Below are positions 45,381 to 57,700 of a stretch of 64,000 nt of DNA, one piece after another. Position numbers and translations under genes: made by a program. The notes under the pieces were generated by a model. That model was not told where the DNA came from. It saw nothing but the letters and a program-made list of their open reading frames with translations, and did no database searches. The stretch comes from Smallanthus sonchifolius (lineage: Eukaryota > Streptophyta > Magnoliopsida > Asterales > Asteraceae): assembly GCA_023525975.1 (NCBI GenBank), contig CM042034.1, positions 65,469,279 through 65,533,278 of the forward strand, given 5' to 3'. Each line of letters starts with the position of its first letter. Position 1 is the first letter of the stretch.

Positions 45381-45745
45381 TGTAAGTCCTAAAACGCCGG
45401 TGGATCTTCAAACACGAACACAAACACGAACGATATCAAAGTCTTACACGTAGTAGGCGGAATCTACATGTGTGGTGATTCAAGAAAAGGATTCAATGCA
45501 ACTACCGATTGTATTATTGAACCAACGCAATTATAGAGAAAAGTAATCAAAGCCGCTGGCTACAACATCTTTCCACACGTCTAACATTAATTATGATGCG
45601 CATTTATCTATTTAAACACAATAGAAAAAGCCTATACGCACACACATGGATTCTCGGCCCAATGGCCGGCCCATTACACCCTAGTCGTGAACCCCAAGTT
45701 CACGGTTACAAAACCCGAATACATTTCTATTCGGTAACACTAACA
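45381..45745 (-). repeat. Decayed solo LTR of the element E family
   Basis: On the plus strand it starts TGTAAGTCC and runs to about TAACA. It aligns with the reverse complement of the E LTR at GGATCTTC, GATATCAA, GTGTGGTGATTCAAGAA, CGGCCCA.TGGCCGGCCCAT and GTGAACCCCAAGTTCACGGTTAC. No internal sequence adjoins it on either side. The exact right edge is uncertain and no clear TSD was found. Confidence 0.6.
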
Positions 45746-45805
45746 CTTGTATTTATTTGATACGTCAGCCTCACATATAGACCCAACATGATGACATCAC
45801 TGATT

Positions 45806-46600
45806 GGTGACGCCACTAATGATTGACGACATTACCGCTTTTTAGCTTTCGAGAAATTCAATTCCTAGGTCACGTTATTAACCCGCACTGTATTTTGGGG
45901 GACCCATCGAAGATAGAAACAATTAAGGAATGGTTAATCCCGAAGACGCCGACTAAAGTTTGGAGTTTCTTGGGATTGACAGGTTATTACCGAAGGTTCA
46001 TTTAGGACTTTTCGAAACTAGCCTCGTCATTGACAAAGTTGACCCGCAAGTATGAATGGGGTCCAACTCAGGATAGTGCGTTTACATAATTGAAGAAAAC
46101 GCTGACACAAGCTCCAGTCCTAACTCTACCTAATGGTAATGAGGACTTGGTGGTTTACTCTGATGCTTCCTATAAGGGGGAAGATGTGTGCTTATGTAGA
46201 GGGGGAAGGTGATCGTGTACGCATCAAGACAACTAAAAGTGCATGAGGTCAATTACTCAATTCGTGACTAGGAACAAGGTTATGTGGTTTTTGCGTTAAA
46301 GATTTGGAGGCATTACCTCTACGGGGGTCAGGTGCACCATTTATTCTGATCACAAGAGTTTGAAGTACTTCTTCGAACAGAAAGATTTGAAACATGAAGA
46401 AGAGACGGTGGTTGGAACTTTTAAAATATTATGATTGCGAAATTTTGTACCATCCAGGAAAGGCGAACGTGATAGCCGACGACCTGAGTCGAAAGGAGGG
46501 ACCAACTCCTATTAGGGTGAAAACATACCAGTAGGTGGTGACACCAGATTTCATGACTGAAATAAAGCAGACACAGATAAAGGCACTTAAAGAAGAGTGT
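45806..46600 (+). pseudogene. Ty3/gypsy pol fragment (RT end to RNase H)
   Basis: Plus-strand relic. The 45823-46005 frame has FLGHVINPHCILGDPSKIE and FLGLTGYYRRFI, the end of a gypsy RT. It goes on with frame changes through EDLVVYSDASYKG (RNase H start, about 46140-46180), DHKSLKYFF-like sequence (about 46345-46380) and a degenerate KANVIADDLSRKEG (about 46460-46500). No LTR, PBS or integrase adjoins it. It ends near the hairpin at 46616. Confidence 0.8.
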
Positions 46601-46615
46601 GAAAGGTGAAAGAAT

Positions 46616-46742
46616 GGTGGGTTTTGAAATTGGCTCTGGTGTTGTTTAACTTGTCTCGTTTTTCCGGCAAGTCTAAACAGAGACAACGGTGATGTTTAAC
46701 GAGACTAGTTAAACACCACCAGAGCCAATTTCAAAACCCACC
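46616..46742. repeat. 127-bp hairpin with 45-bp arms
   Basis: Arms 46616-46660 and 46698-46742 are inverted copies with two mismatches (GGTGGGTTTTGAAATTGGCT... against ...AGCCAATTTCAAAACCCACC). The loop is 37 nt. Transcribed, it would fold into a long stem. It could be a small MITE or an inverted duplication formed at the broken end of the gypsy fragment. Confidence 0.8.
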
Positions 46743-47012
46743 ACGAGATCACTGCTAGCTTGGCTCAACTTTCTGGCGGTTTACAGATGTCCACGTTATA
46801 TAAAATCTAACGATGTTAAGTTTTTTTATAACAGGGGGTCAAATGTAAGAAAATATTTTGAAAGTAAGGACTGGTAGTAAAAATATTCTCAGTTGGGATT
46901 ATTATTGGCCAACTAGTAAAGGGTGAGATTATTAAAATCTAATAATCCCAAATTTTAAGGATAAATATGTTTTTATTTAAATTATATTTATGATTAGTGC
47001 AAACCTATTATG

Positions 47013-47379
47013 AATGCTCTCAATGAGTGCCAATGAGCTAGTGATAGAGTGGTAAAAGAGAGACCTGGTGCTCCTTGTGACACAGGTTCAATCCTTGTTG
47101 TCCCCATTAGTTTCTGAGGCATGCAAATGAGTCCTAGCTTTTAGGTTGATGCACCTGGGTTTTACCCATGCGTATCCAGGGTTCGAGACTCGGCTCTCCC
47201 TCAAGCGCGGAAGGGGCCTATTGGGTGAGATTTTTCCTTGGATGCTCTCCAACTCTGACGTCAAGTGGGCCCGGTTAAGACAACATATTGGCCGGAGTTG
47301 GACGAGACTTTCCCATATGACGGGGGGTGCAACGTCACAAAATTCAATGTTGGCCGTTAAAAAATGCTCTCAATGAGTG
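47013..47379 (+). mobile_element. tRNA-derived SINE with 17-bp target duplication
   Basis: The exact 17-mer AATGCTCTCAATGAGTG occurs at 47013-47029 and 47363-47379. The 333-bp body between begins with a tRNA-like head: a box-A-like TAGTGATAGAGTGG (about 47039-47052) and a box-B-like GGTTCAATCC (about 47089-47098), spaced as in tRNA genes. The long perfect TSD and internal Pol III promoter are the SINE signature. The body is on the long side for a plant SINE. No protein is encoded; the 76-codon frame inside is incidental. Confidence 0.7.
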
Positions 47380-48961
47380 AATTTAAATGCATTCAACGAA
47401 AATCAAAATTCTTGAAACAATAAAACACGCGTGGACGCATATTAAAAAGAAACTAGAAAATTAGCCCATCGCTTCGCGGCGGTGAGAGGCGGACCTTAAA
47501 TGCTTGAGCTAGTGATATCAACATGACTAAACACAAATAGAAACGTGGTTAAGTACATAGAAGAAACCTATGAAGTTACAGCTACTCGGTTGTGGAGATC
47601 GAAACATAAATAAAAGACAGTTATATAACGGAGCCGATGTTTTTCAGTCGGTGTCGGTCTCATCCTTCACGGTACCAGGACGTTACCGTTAGTCGATATA
47701 ACCCATGACACCTAAAAATACCCTACATTGAATACGACTCCGTTTTTAACGAAATTTCTACTTAGACGTCAAGACAAGAATTAATTAACGAATGAAAGTT
47801 ATTAAGGAAAAAACAGATTATATACATTATTGGGTAAACGCGAAACTTTAGAAACTTAAGGAGATTAAAGTGTTAGTTTATAAAGTTAAGGGTGGATTTT
47901 GCTATTTCCTCAAACTTTGTGGTGAATCGGTAGCGACACTTGTATTTAAGATTTACTATAATTAAGTAACTAGTTTTAATTAAAAACAAACCAAGAAGAT
48001 GTTACCAAAGAATCGAACCCGCATGCGGAACTGTCTAAATTTAAAGACTCAAACCAATGCAGAAAATCTCAATTGCTGCTATGTTAACGAAAAGAACCCA
48101 CCGACATTGGCTTTTAAGTATCAGTGGAATATATAACAACTTAATGCTCAAATAAAAGATACTTGATTTTTATAGTATAATTTAAAAAATTATCACGTTT
48201 AAAATATTAGTGAAACAACAAAAAGGCAATAAAAGTGGGTTTTTTTTTGTTCTTCCTATTTTGCCCCTTCTAGCCTTCTTTCTTTGGAGTCTAGTCTTTG
48301 ATTGCCCTTAATCAATTAGAGCTTTGATTTACCTTAATCAATTAGAGCTTCATATATCCAGATGAATCCGGATGAATAGGTGGACCGGATTGGAGGAACA
48401 AGTTTGCTTGTTTGTTTCACGAGTTCAGAATTTGGGATGAATATCCGGCTGAATAGGTGTATCACCCTCTTTCACATATCAATATTTAATTATTTATATG
48501 TAAGAGTGGATGTGTGAAAGAAAACGTAGTGCCGGAGTAAAAATTGATGGTCCTAAAAGATGAGTAGAAATTAGATGTGACAACCGATGTGACGCGTTTG
48601 ATTGTTTTTTCTAATCCACAATTCAATTCATTCACCATTGTGGATGATCTTATAAAACATTTTTTTCATACACTATAATTTTTAGAGGTTTATGCCTTTT
48701 TAGTTAATCTAATCCTAGTAACAGTATTATAGTTTTAATTCAATATGAAATTAGTTTCATAGTTGTTCGGTTCTTCAGTTTTCACACACCGGTGAAATGC
48801 AACAAAACAGTCATACACAAAGAGTGTGCAGTCAAGATATCTTCAACTTCAACCTCACAACAACAACCAACAATGACCCGATTTTCACGCATTTCCCTTT
48901 TTAATTTCATCATTTCACTCAAAAACCACACATCTTTTTCCATCTTCCATCCAAATCTTCC
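47380..48961. other. Intergenic region and RING-gene promoter side
   Basis: Mostly AT-rich. GCCCATCGCTTCGCGGCGG at 47464-47482 looks like transposon debris. A reversed box-B-like sequence is near 48011-48022. GATGAATCCGGATGAATAGGTGGA (48361-48384) recurs in degenerate form about 70 nt on (48437-48461). The TATA-like CTTATAAAAC at 48650 is about 310 nt upstream of the RING ATG. Confidence 0.4.
47990..48066 (-). repeat. Possible SINE or tRNA-like relic
   Basis: On the minus strand GCATTGGTTTGAGTC (box-A-like) is followed ~35 nt later by GCGGGTTCGATTC (good box B). A T-rich stretch follows. No TSD was found, and the cloverleaf does not close well by eye. Confidence 0.3.
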
Positions 48962-49819
48962 ATGGCGGAGGTTTCTTACCTCCAACTTCATGAAAACGAC
49001 GATGAACACGATGGCTTCGATTTCTTGCCCCACACCGATCCAAACCCTTCTCCGGTTTCCCACAACAACGACCATTCGATCTTGTTCGACCGCGAGAACC
49101 AGGTTAATTTCGTGATCGACATGTTTCATCAAAGCGTTGAACAATCACAATCACAATCACATATCACCAATTCGCGTGATCCCGTGGGAGTTGATAATGA
49201 TCGTGACAACGGTGATGGTGATAATTCAGGGTTTATGTTTTCTGATTGTTGGGATGATTTCTTCATATCCAGGACAACAATAACGGACCCCTCTAACCGG
49301 TCGGAATATCCGATTCCCAATGCCAATGATGATTTAGAATGGGAAGAAATTGATGATCATGCAACATTTAACATAGTATCAGAGCCAGAGCCTGATCCTG
49401 ATGAACAATCCAATGCTTTGGAGTGGGAGGTTTTACTGAACACACACAATCTTGAACCTAATCAAGATTTAGCAGATTACAATCACACGGACTACGAGAT
49501 GTTATTCGGGCAGTTTTTGGACAATGATTCGTCTTCTTCGGGCAGGCCACCAGCTTCCCTAACAGTTGTGGAAAATCTTTCGTCTGTGGTGATAACGGGT
49601 GAAGATTATGAAAACAGGAATACAGTTTGTGCTGTTTGTAAAGATGAAATCGGCGTTGGGTTGACAGCAAAGCGGCTGCCTTGTGATCATATTTACCATG
49701 GTGATTGCATTCTTCCATGGTTGGAGATTAGGAACACGTGCCCTGTTTGTCGCCATGAACTGCTAACCGATGATCTTGATTATGAACGCCGGAAGGCGGA
49801 AAGAGGTGGTGGTGATTGA
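48962..49819 (+). CDS. RING-H2 E3 ubiquitin ligase, CIP8/RING1-like
   Basis: Intact single-exon ORF of 285 codons. The ATG sits in a good context (CCATGGCG). The long N-terminal part is acidic and rich in Asp, Asn, Ser and Glu with a repeated LEWE motif and no clear domain. Near the C-terminus (residues 223-263) lies a complete C3H2C3 RING finger: CAVC, 14 residues, C-x-H-x2-H-x2-C, 10 residues, CPVC. The Pro after the sixth zinc ligand and the Trp in ILPWLEIRNTCPVC are the usual E2-contact positions. The family transfers ubiquitin from an E2 to substrates. The RING and the DDLDYERRK tail recall the COP1-interacting CIP8 group; the assignment inside the family is tentative and the substrate is unknown. 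It is the only undamaged gene wholly inside the window. Confidence 0.93.
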   Translation: MAEVSYLQLHENDDEHDGFDFLPHTDPNPSPVSHNNDHSILFDRENQVNFVIDMFHQSVEQSQSQSHITNSRDPVGVDNDRDNGDGDNSGFMFSDCWDDFFISRTTITDPSNRSEYPIPNANDDLEWEEIDDHATFNIVSEPEPDPDEQSNALEWEVLLNTHNLEPNQDLADYNHTDYEMLFGQFLDNDSSSSGRPPASLTVVENLSSVVITGEDYENRNTVCAVCKDEIGVGLTAKRLPCDHIYHGDCILPWLEIRNTCPVCRHELLTDDLDYERRKAERGGGD

Positions 49820-50474
49820 TGAAGATTGAAAAGGGTGGATGTGGTTTTGAAGGTGTATATTGGATTGTGTAGTGTAGATGGTTAACTTTTTTGATTTATT
49901 TATTGTAATGTGTTGTTTTGTGAATTATATGATTGATTGGAAGGGTACCACTTTGGATTTCAATGAAACTTGTACAGAATTTATTAGTATAAAATGTTAT
50001 AGAAGATTTATTGGGTGAAGTCGGGTTGGATAACATGTTAAACTCGGATACTAGTTTTTATAGAAGATAATGAGGTGAGCGGTTATGCATCAAGGGATTA
50101 GTACAAGACATAGCTTATCCATCAATATTTGTGTAGGGGACATGAAATAAACAACACTACCATGTGTTTGTTGACATGTCAAGATTCAATATCAGAAGAT
50201 TATGAGTTTATTTAACACATGCTCATAGCTTTTATATTTGCTCATATCAAGAAGGTGCGCTTTGTTGAATAACTTGGTGAAGACTATTTTATTTTCTGGA
50301 TGTTGAGTGTAGAATGTTATAAAGACATGTTGCAATATGGAGAGCCTAAACCCAATATTCAGGATGAAGACGAACCACGTTATTAATTGTGTGAATCATG
50401 CGTTATGCCTTACTATTTTGTTAAGATGTACAGGGATGGGAGAAATGAAACGTTTGCGATAAAAAGGTCATTAA
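49820..50474. other. 3' flank of the RING gene
   Basis: Noncoding, with TATTTATTGTAATGTGTTG (49898-49916) as a possible end-forming signal. No other feature is recognised up to element F. Confidence 0.4.
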
Positions 50475-50982
50475 TGTTGGGTATTTCTCCAGTGGTGATC
50501 AGTTATATTAGTTATCAAAACGGTTGATAAGTAATTTTAGATTAATAATAACTATTTAGTAATTATTAAAACGCAGCGGAACGAAACCGATCCAACACAA
50601 AATAAAACCCGACAGGATCTGGGTTACGAAACATACGAATACGGAATAAATTAAATCTAACTACCAATGAGATAGATATACCTCGGTTAATGATTAACCG
50701 GTTGAGACACCGAGATACAACGAACCGATGCTAGATTACGAACCAACAACACGAGAGACAGGAAGCGCCGAGGCTAGCCGGAAACGGGACAGCAGCGGGG
50801 CAGGGTCTGGCTTGGGCTGGCTTGGTGGTTGCCGGAAACGCCAAAGGGATCGAATTCGTTTGTGTTTGGCGGCTGGCAGAAAACCAAAGAAAAAAAGCAA
50901 ACCTTTTGCTTTGATTGGAGTTTGACCGAAAGAGCCTAATGCGGCTGTTTTCCAATTGTCTTATCCTTTAACCAACAATAGA

Positions 50983-51028
<46 letters not shown>

Positions 51029-51328
51029 AACCCTATTAATTGTTTTCGGGCCCAAAGTTCAATATGAGATAAAAAGCCTAAACCCATTTAATTTGTTTTA
51101 ATAAAAGATTAAAACAAATAAATATAAAATTATTATTTATAAACCTGTATAAATAATAAATCCCGTGTGGCGAATATATATATAAAATATATCGTCTATC
51201 TAACAGTTCGTAATTACCGGTTAAACACTTTAAGTGGATTGAATGTTCGTTGCCCTAGGTGTAACTCTTACGGGTCACAACTCAGTTAGCAGCGTTAAAT
51301 AATCGTGACCGGACATATAATTCCAACA
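50475..51328 (-). repeat. Element F 3' LTR
   Basis: 854 bp. (TA)n lies at about 50988-51022. The 50728-50955 stretch opens short frames on both strands, repeated in the other LTR, with no domain. Confidence 0.93.
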
Positions 51329-51341
51329 GTCTCCCACTTGG
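51329..51341 (-). promoter_or_regulatory. Element F polypurine tract
   Basis: GTCTCCCACTTGG on the plus strand; CCAAGTGGGAGAC on the element strand, abutting the LTR. Confidence 0.75.
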
Positions 51342-51689
51342 ACGGTCTTCGATTAAGTTCCTTAATGCAGACAGTCAGCGGCGTTCTAGCTACACATGGT
51401 TGCCCCTAACAAGGTATGACACTTTAAAGTCATTAACCAAAACATCTTGTTATTGCAAGACAATAGACTTATGGTAATGATCGTCATTTATCCTTTCTGT
51501 AAAAGACATCAATTGAATCAATGAGACATGGATTAGATTCATTCTCATGTAGCGTTCAATCATTATTGTTCCCGTTCAAGATTCATAGTGGTCCAATCAA
51601 ACACACAGTCAGTTTGGGTAAGGCCTTACACTTCATCAGTTTGAATCACGAGGGCGCCACGATGTCTAACTGTTACATATCATGTCAGA
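51342..51689 (-). other. Element F 3' untranslated region, part 1
   Basis: Noncoding sequence between the PPT and the nested solo LTR; it resumes at 54275 and runs to the end of pol at 54757. The frame at 54445-54648 has no domain. Confidence 0.5.
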
Positions 51690-54274
51690 TGTGACATTTC
51701 GGATTTTTATTCACGCATTTGTAATATATATCATGTAATTATTTTCTATTAAATGAAATGCAAGTGTTTTTTTTTTCTAATTTTGTACAAAATATAAATT
51801 TTTATTTTATGGATTTAAAATAATTAAAATTTTATAAGTTTTAAACTTATGTAAAATTTTATATAAAAATCTAAATTAAAAATGTTCATATATAAATAAG
51901 ATAACTATTTAAATAAAATAATTAACTTTTATAAAAATATTTATAATAATAATAATAAAATAAGTTTATAAAATAAAATTGAAATTAAAAAGAAATTTAA
52001 TTAGTTTATTTTTAAAAGTTGAGGGGACTGTTTTGAAAATTTTTAAACTAAAAGGTTTTAAAGTAAAAATAAATTAAAGGGCTGTTTCTGGACAAATCAA
52101 ACCACAAGGACTCATCCGTAATTATCTCAGGGACCAAATAGATTCAGAAGTAAACTCCAGGGACCGAAATTGCCAAATCCTAATTCGCATTTCCGGCTGT
52201 CTTCCCCAATGACCGACGGTCCGAGCTATTTTCCGGCGACCCACTCGACACGCCTGTTCCCTGCACCTCGACAGCCGAAATTGGTCTCCCTGACCTCGTC
52301 GTCCCCACGCGAACAAAAGCCCTCGACCAATTTGTCTCCCCAACATTCGAAACGTCTGATTGTGTTTGTGGCCGAAAACCCACGCCGCGCAATTGGCCCC
52401 GACAGTAGACCTCCACCACTGCAAGACGGCTCGTTCGTTTCGGCATGTCCAGACATGTGTGTAGGTGTACTCAATTGCGTGTCCCACCATCAAATTAAAC
52501 TTCAACTATAAAAACCCATTGCCGGTCCTTCTCGGGCTCCATTATCTCTCGACTCTCTCTCTCACTCTAAATTGACACCATCACTGAGTTCGTCTTGCTA
52601 AAACGAAGCTGTGACCGGATTATAAGGACCCAATTCATCTCGAGTCGTGATTTCTCATTCTTGGTATTTTCGGACTTTCGATCCAAACGTCTCGACCCTT
52701 CGTGACCAGGTACGAGCCTCGAATTCGTTCCTTTATCTTCTGTTATCAACTGTCCAACTATCCCAATCGAAATCTCGGCCTCAGGCCTTCGATTACCGGG
52801 CAAACCAGTGTCCTCGGACACGGTTTGCCTGTTGCCGAGAACCAGCGACCAACTTGGCGTGTGTGTTTATAAATTAAATGATACACACATAACAAGCGAT
52901 GGGCAGTAGCCCGGCTGGTTATGCGTGTGTGTGTTTGTGTCTAAGGTCGCGGGTTCGATTCCGGTTGGCCTTCGGCCCAATTTTTTTATTTCTGTTTTAT
53001 AAAACTTTTATTTTATTTGTTTATTTTATCTCATTCTAATAATTTCTCCATACAATAAAAACTATTACGAGTGGTTTGACTCGTTCGTCTATTTTGAAAA
53101 CGATTAAAACAATTTTTTTTTTATGATAATAACCCACCCAGTCTTTATAAAATAATAAACTCTACAATTTTTATAAACTTGTTTAAATAAATTTTAATAT
53201 ATAATAATGATAACATAATTAAACAAATAGAAACTTTTCTTCTTATTTATTATTATATATAAATACAATAAACATGACAACAAATTATTTAAAATATAAT
53301 ATTTTAACAAGATTAAAATATATATACATTTTTTATATTAAGTTTTACAAAATCATTATCATCTTTCTACCATATTTTATAAATGTTAAGAAATATTATT
53401 ATAAACCTATACGCATTTGAATACGAATACGCATTTGAATACGAATACGCACATATAAAACATACAATAATACCTATTTGTCCACATAGGGTTTCAACGT
53501 GCTTAGTTTTCAACATCCTTATCACCCACACTCGTGGATTAAAACATCCGCTAGCTAGGTGATTTGCATAGCCCCTATTTTACATTTTTACATACTTTGG
53601 GGTGAAACATTATTTCATGCTACTCAATCAAATTGTTTATACGTGTTATTCATGTGGATTATATGCTTATTATCTTGGGTGTACAATCATTTGCTTTAAA
53701 CACAAGAAAACCAACAGTAATATTAATAGATCTATTGTGCCTGACCAGCCCACCCGGTTAGGGTGTTTATTACTGCATACTCGGATATAGCCGCGTGTTA
53801 TATTCAAACATATCGGATATAGTGGGTAACTATATTCAAACATACCGGACCTAGCTGTTATGCTATGTTCAAGCGCGTCAATCAAGGTTTGAATTGTGCT
53901 TAGATAAATGATACAACCATGTATGCTATGTTTAACAAGATAAACAATGAGTTGCAAAACGTTTTCATCTACTATTTATCGGTTCCACTAAACCTATGTA
54001 CTCACCAACTTTATAGTTGACACTTAATTTAAATAATGTTTCAGGTTTGGATATGTGATTGCTTGCTGAAGATCCTACCACTTAAGAACTTATGGACCTA
54101 GTTAATTAAATCAATGTTTTGAAATAGACTAGGTTATTTGAATTTGTATTGTACTTGAATGTTTGTTGTCTTTAATTAAATTAATGAATTATGCAATATT
54201 TTAGTTATCATGTGCTTTTGAACAATCATTCCATTGTCCGCCTCGATGATTCCGCCATCGGTCGGGGTGTGACA
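51690..54274 (-). mobile_element. Solo LTR of a Ty3/gypsy element related to B, inside element F
   Basis: 2585 bp with ends TGTGACATTTCGG...CGGTCGGGGTGTGACA, close to the termini of the B LTR read on its own strand (TGTGACACACG...GGCGGGGTGTGACA), so the solo LTR may in fact read in plus orientation. Flanking pentamers TCAGA (51685-51689) and TAAGA (54275-54279) are a one-mismatch TSD. No PBS, PPT or pol adjoins it, so it is the product of LTR-LTR recombination. Internal frames near 52122-52511 lack domains. Confidence 0.7.
52897..52995 (+). repeat. tRNA-like Pol III promoter pair (possible SINE) in the solo LTR
   Basis: Box-A-like TAGCCCGGCTGG at 52907-52918 and box B GGTTCGATTCC at 52952-52962 are spaced as in a tRNA gene and followed by a run of T at about 52981-52987. 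No flanking duplication was found and the acceptor stem does not pair, so it is not a tRNA gene. It is a short SINE head or a tRNA relic. Confidence 0.4.
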
Positions 54275-54757
54275 TAAGAGTACAGAATCCCTTATCGACT
54301 ACATACAACTCCCACTGAACTTCAGATATGTTCCTAACCAATGCCTTTATGACTGGCAGTTACGCGACAGCGGTTGACAGTGATTAAAGAACAGCCTTTG
54401 GTAAACGAAAGTTCTAGTATGCATCTCAGGTCAGAGGATACTAAATGAGTATACCAATATCAAAACATCTTATGATTAAAATCCATGAAGATGATTTGAA
54501 GCGAGTTACATCCAACATCATCCAAGATGAGGTCTGTGAAGTTGGAAGTCAACTACTTGAGTCCAAGTTCAGAATAGTCTTAATTCAGAGTCGTTCCCAC
54601 GATTCTGATCGACTACAGATAATTAAGAATACAAGATTCATGGATTAAACGTATTAAAATCAAACACAGTTATAAGATTCAAAGTTGCATTTAACTAGTA
54701 AATCAAATTGAATTCAAAAATTATAACTGTTTAATGTTTGTACATCCAAATACTAAA

Positions 54758-57700
54758 TCAAAACATATCGCTAGCAAAACTAAGACCGATAGCATTTTTG
54801 TGCTGATCATGCTTCTCTTGAGTCATCGGCTTAGTGAACGGGTCCGCTAGGTTTTGATCTGTGTCTACTTTGCTTATCATGATGTCACCACGTTCCACAA
54901 TTTCCCGTATATAGTGAAACTTTCTGAGAATGTGCTTGGCTTTGTGATGAGATCTGGGCTCTTTGGCTTGAGCAATAGCACCTGTGTTATCACAAAGTAT
55001 CTCGATTGGTTGGCGAATACTCAGAACCACATCGAGGTCAGTAATGAATTCCTTCATCCAAGCAGCTTCCTTAGCAGCATCTGATGCAGCTATATACTCA
55101 GATTTGGTGGTTGAATCCGCCACCACACTCTGCTTGGAGCTCTTCTAGGAGATAGCTCCTCCGTTTAGAGTGAATACGAATCCTGATTGTGAGCGAGAGT
55201 CATCTCGGTCAGTTTGGAAGCTGGCGTCAGTGTAACATCTTACAGTGAGCTCTTCTTCCACTCCTCCAAATATTAAGAACATGTCTTTAGTCCTTCTCAA
55301 GTACTTCTTGACTGCAGTCCAATAGGCAATGCCAGGACTTTGCTGAAAACGACTGGTCATGCTTAAAGCATACGAGACGTCAAGCCTGGTACATAACATA
55401 GCATACATGATAGAACCAATCGCCGAAGCATATGGAATTGCTTCCATACGCTTGGTTTCAATGTCCGTTGAAGGAGATTGCGATTTGTTCAGCACGGTGC
55501 CTTTAGTCATAGGAACACCTCCTTTCTTGGAGTTTTCCATATGAAAGCGTGCCATGACTTTGTCTATGTATGTGCCTTGACTAAGCCCTAGAAGCTGCTT
55601 ATATCTATCCCTGTAGATCTTGATTCCTAGAATGTAGGCTGCTTCTCCAAGATCTTTCATTGCAAAACAAGTTCCCAACCGGTGTTTAGCATCGTTAAGC
55701 ATAGGGATGTTGTTTCCAATGATAAGTATATCATCCACATACAAGATGAGAAATGATATAGTGCTCCCACTAGCCTTTGTGTAAACACAAGGCTCATCTT
55801 CATTTTTGACAAAGCCAAACTCTTTAATCTTTTGGTCAAAACGAAGATTCCAGCTTCGAGATGCTTGTTTGAGTCCATAAATAGACTTATTCAGTTTACA
55901 TACCCTATTAGGATATTTTGGATCAATAAAACCATCAGGTTGTACCATATAGACATCTTCAGAGAGATGCCCATTAAGGAAAGCGGTTTTGACATCCATT
56001 TTCCATATCTCATAGTCATAGTACGCGGCTATGGCACGCAATATCCTGATCGATTTGATCATAGCAACGGGCGAGAAGGTTTCATCATAGTCAATGCCTT
56101 GAGTCTGAGTAAAACCTTTCGGAACTAGCCGTGCTTTATAGGTGTGTATATTTCCATGCATGTCGGTTTTTCAAATCCATTTGCTCCCTACTGCCCGAGA
56201 TTCGGGGTTAGCTCAACCAAGTCCCAAACTTGATTGTCACGCATAGATTTCATCTCGGCGTTCATGGCTTCTAGCCATTTTGCAGATTCTGGATCTGAAA
56301 CAGCAGATTTGTAGTTAGTAGGTTCGTCATTAGACTCGGCTACTAATAGGACCTCGGTACCCTCAAGATGCCATAGGTATCTGTCAGGTTCTTTGCGAGT
56401 CCTTATACTTCTGCGAACGCTTGTGTTTATGTCTGATTCATCAGCAACAACTTCTTGTTGTTCAGACGCTCCGACTTCATCAGCGGTTGTTTGTCGTTCT
56501 CGAATTTCTTCGGGATCCACTATATTATCTCCAGTTCCTCGTTCAAGAATTTATTTCTCGAGGAAGTGTCCCTTCCGTTTGATGGAACTAACATTTGCAT
56601 CAGGATTGTAGAAATAATATCCGCTTCTGTTATAGTATCCGACGAAAACAACCTTTTCGCCTCTTGGATCGAGCTTGTCATCAGAATCACTGTTGACATA
56701 TGCATCACATCCCCATACTCTAAGGTAAGACAAATTGGGTTTAGACCCATGCCATATCTCATATGGAGTCTTGTTTACCTTCTTAGTCGGTGCCAGATTG
56801 ACAAAGCGGGCGGCGGTCATAAGAGCATAACTCCAGAAGGAGTGAGGCAAGTTTGTTCTACACATCATCGATCGAACCATATTAAGTAGGGTTCGATTTC
56901 TCCTCTCGCTCACGCCATTAAGTTGGGGTGTGCCAGGTGGAGTAGGTTGTGAAACTATTCCACGCTCCTTGAGATGATTTATGAACTCTGTGCTGAGATA
57001 TTCACCACCTCGATCTGATCGAAGTGTCTTTATCGTTTTACCGAGTTGGTTTTTTCACTTCGTTTTGAAACTCTTTGAACTTTTAAAAAGTTTCATGCTT
57101 GTGTTTCATAAGATAGACATAAGCATATCGACTATAATCGTCGATGAATGAAACGAAGTATCTTTCATGATTTCTAGACATGGTTCTGAAAGGGCCACAT
57201 ACATCAGTGTGTATGAGTCCTAGCAGATCCTTGGCTCGTTCACCAACGCCGGTGAAGGATCCTTTAGTGAGTTTGCCAGGTAAGCAAGACTTGCAGTCTT
57301 CAAATGATTCTTGTCCGGTGGATTCAAGGATCTCTTCGGATTGGAGCCTTTTCATGCGGGCCTTGTTTACGTGACCAAGTCTACAGTGCCATAGAAATGT
57401 ATCATTAATGCTAGATTTGATACGTTTAGAAAGATTGTATATGTTATTATTAGTTTGAACATCAACCTCATAAATTCCATTTCAAGGTTTAGCCTCAAAA
57501 TAGAAAATAGCATTTAAGTAAGTAGAAATAAAAATTCCATTGAAAACGTACTTAAAACCTTGTTCAAACAATAAGGAAACTGAAATAATGTTTCTGGTTA
57601 AACCAGGTGCAAACAAACAGTTATTTAAGATAACTACAAGGCCAGAAGGACATGAAAGGTGAAATGTTCCAGTTGCAAGAACTGGTACTCTCTTCCCATC

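Noticed and set aside
50728..50955. Short ORFs in the F LTRs (65-74 codons, repeated at 60040-60267)
   Set aside because: Present on both strands of an LTR with no domain; their repetition reflects LTR duplication.
52122..52511. Overlapping 113-127-codon frames on both strands
   Set aside because: Inside a solo LTR, no recognisable domain, both strands open because of composition.
52897..52995. Functional tRNA gene
   Set aside because: Good A and B boxes but no acceptor-stem pairing or clear anticodon arm by eye.
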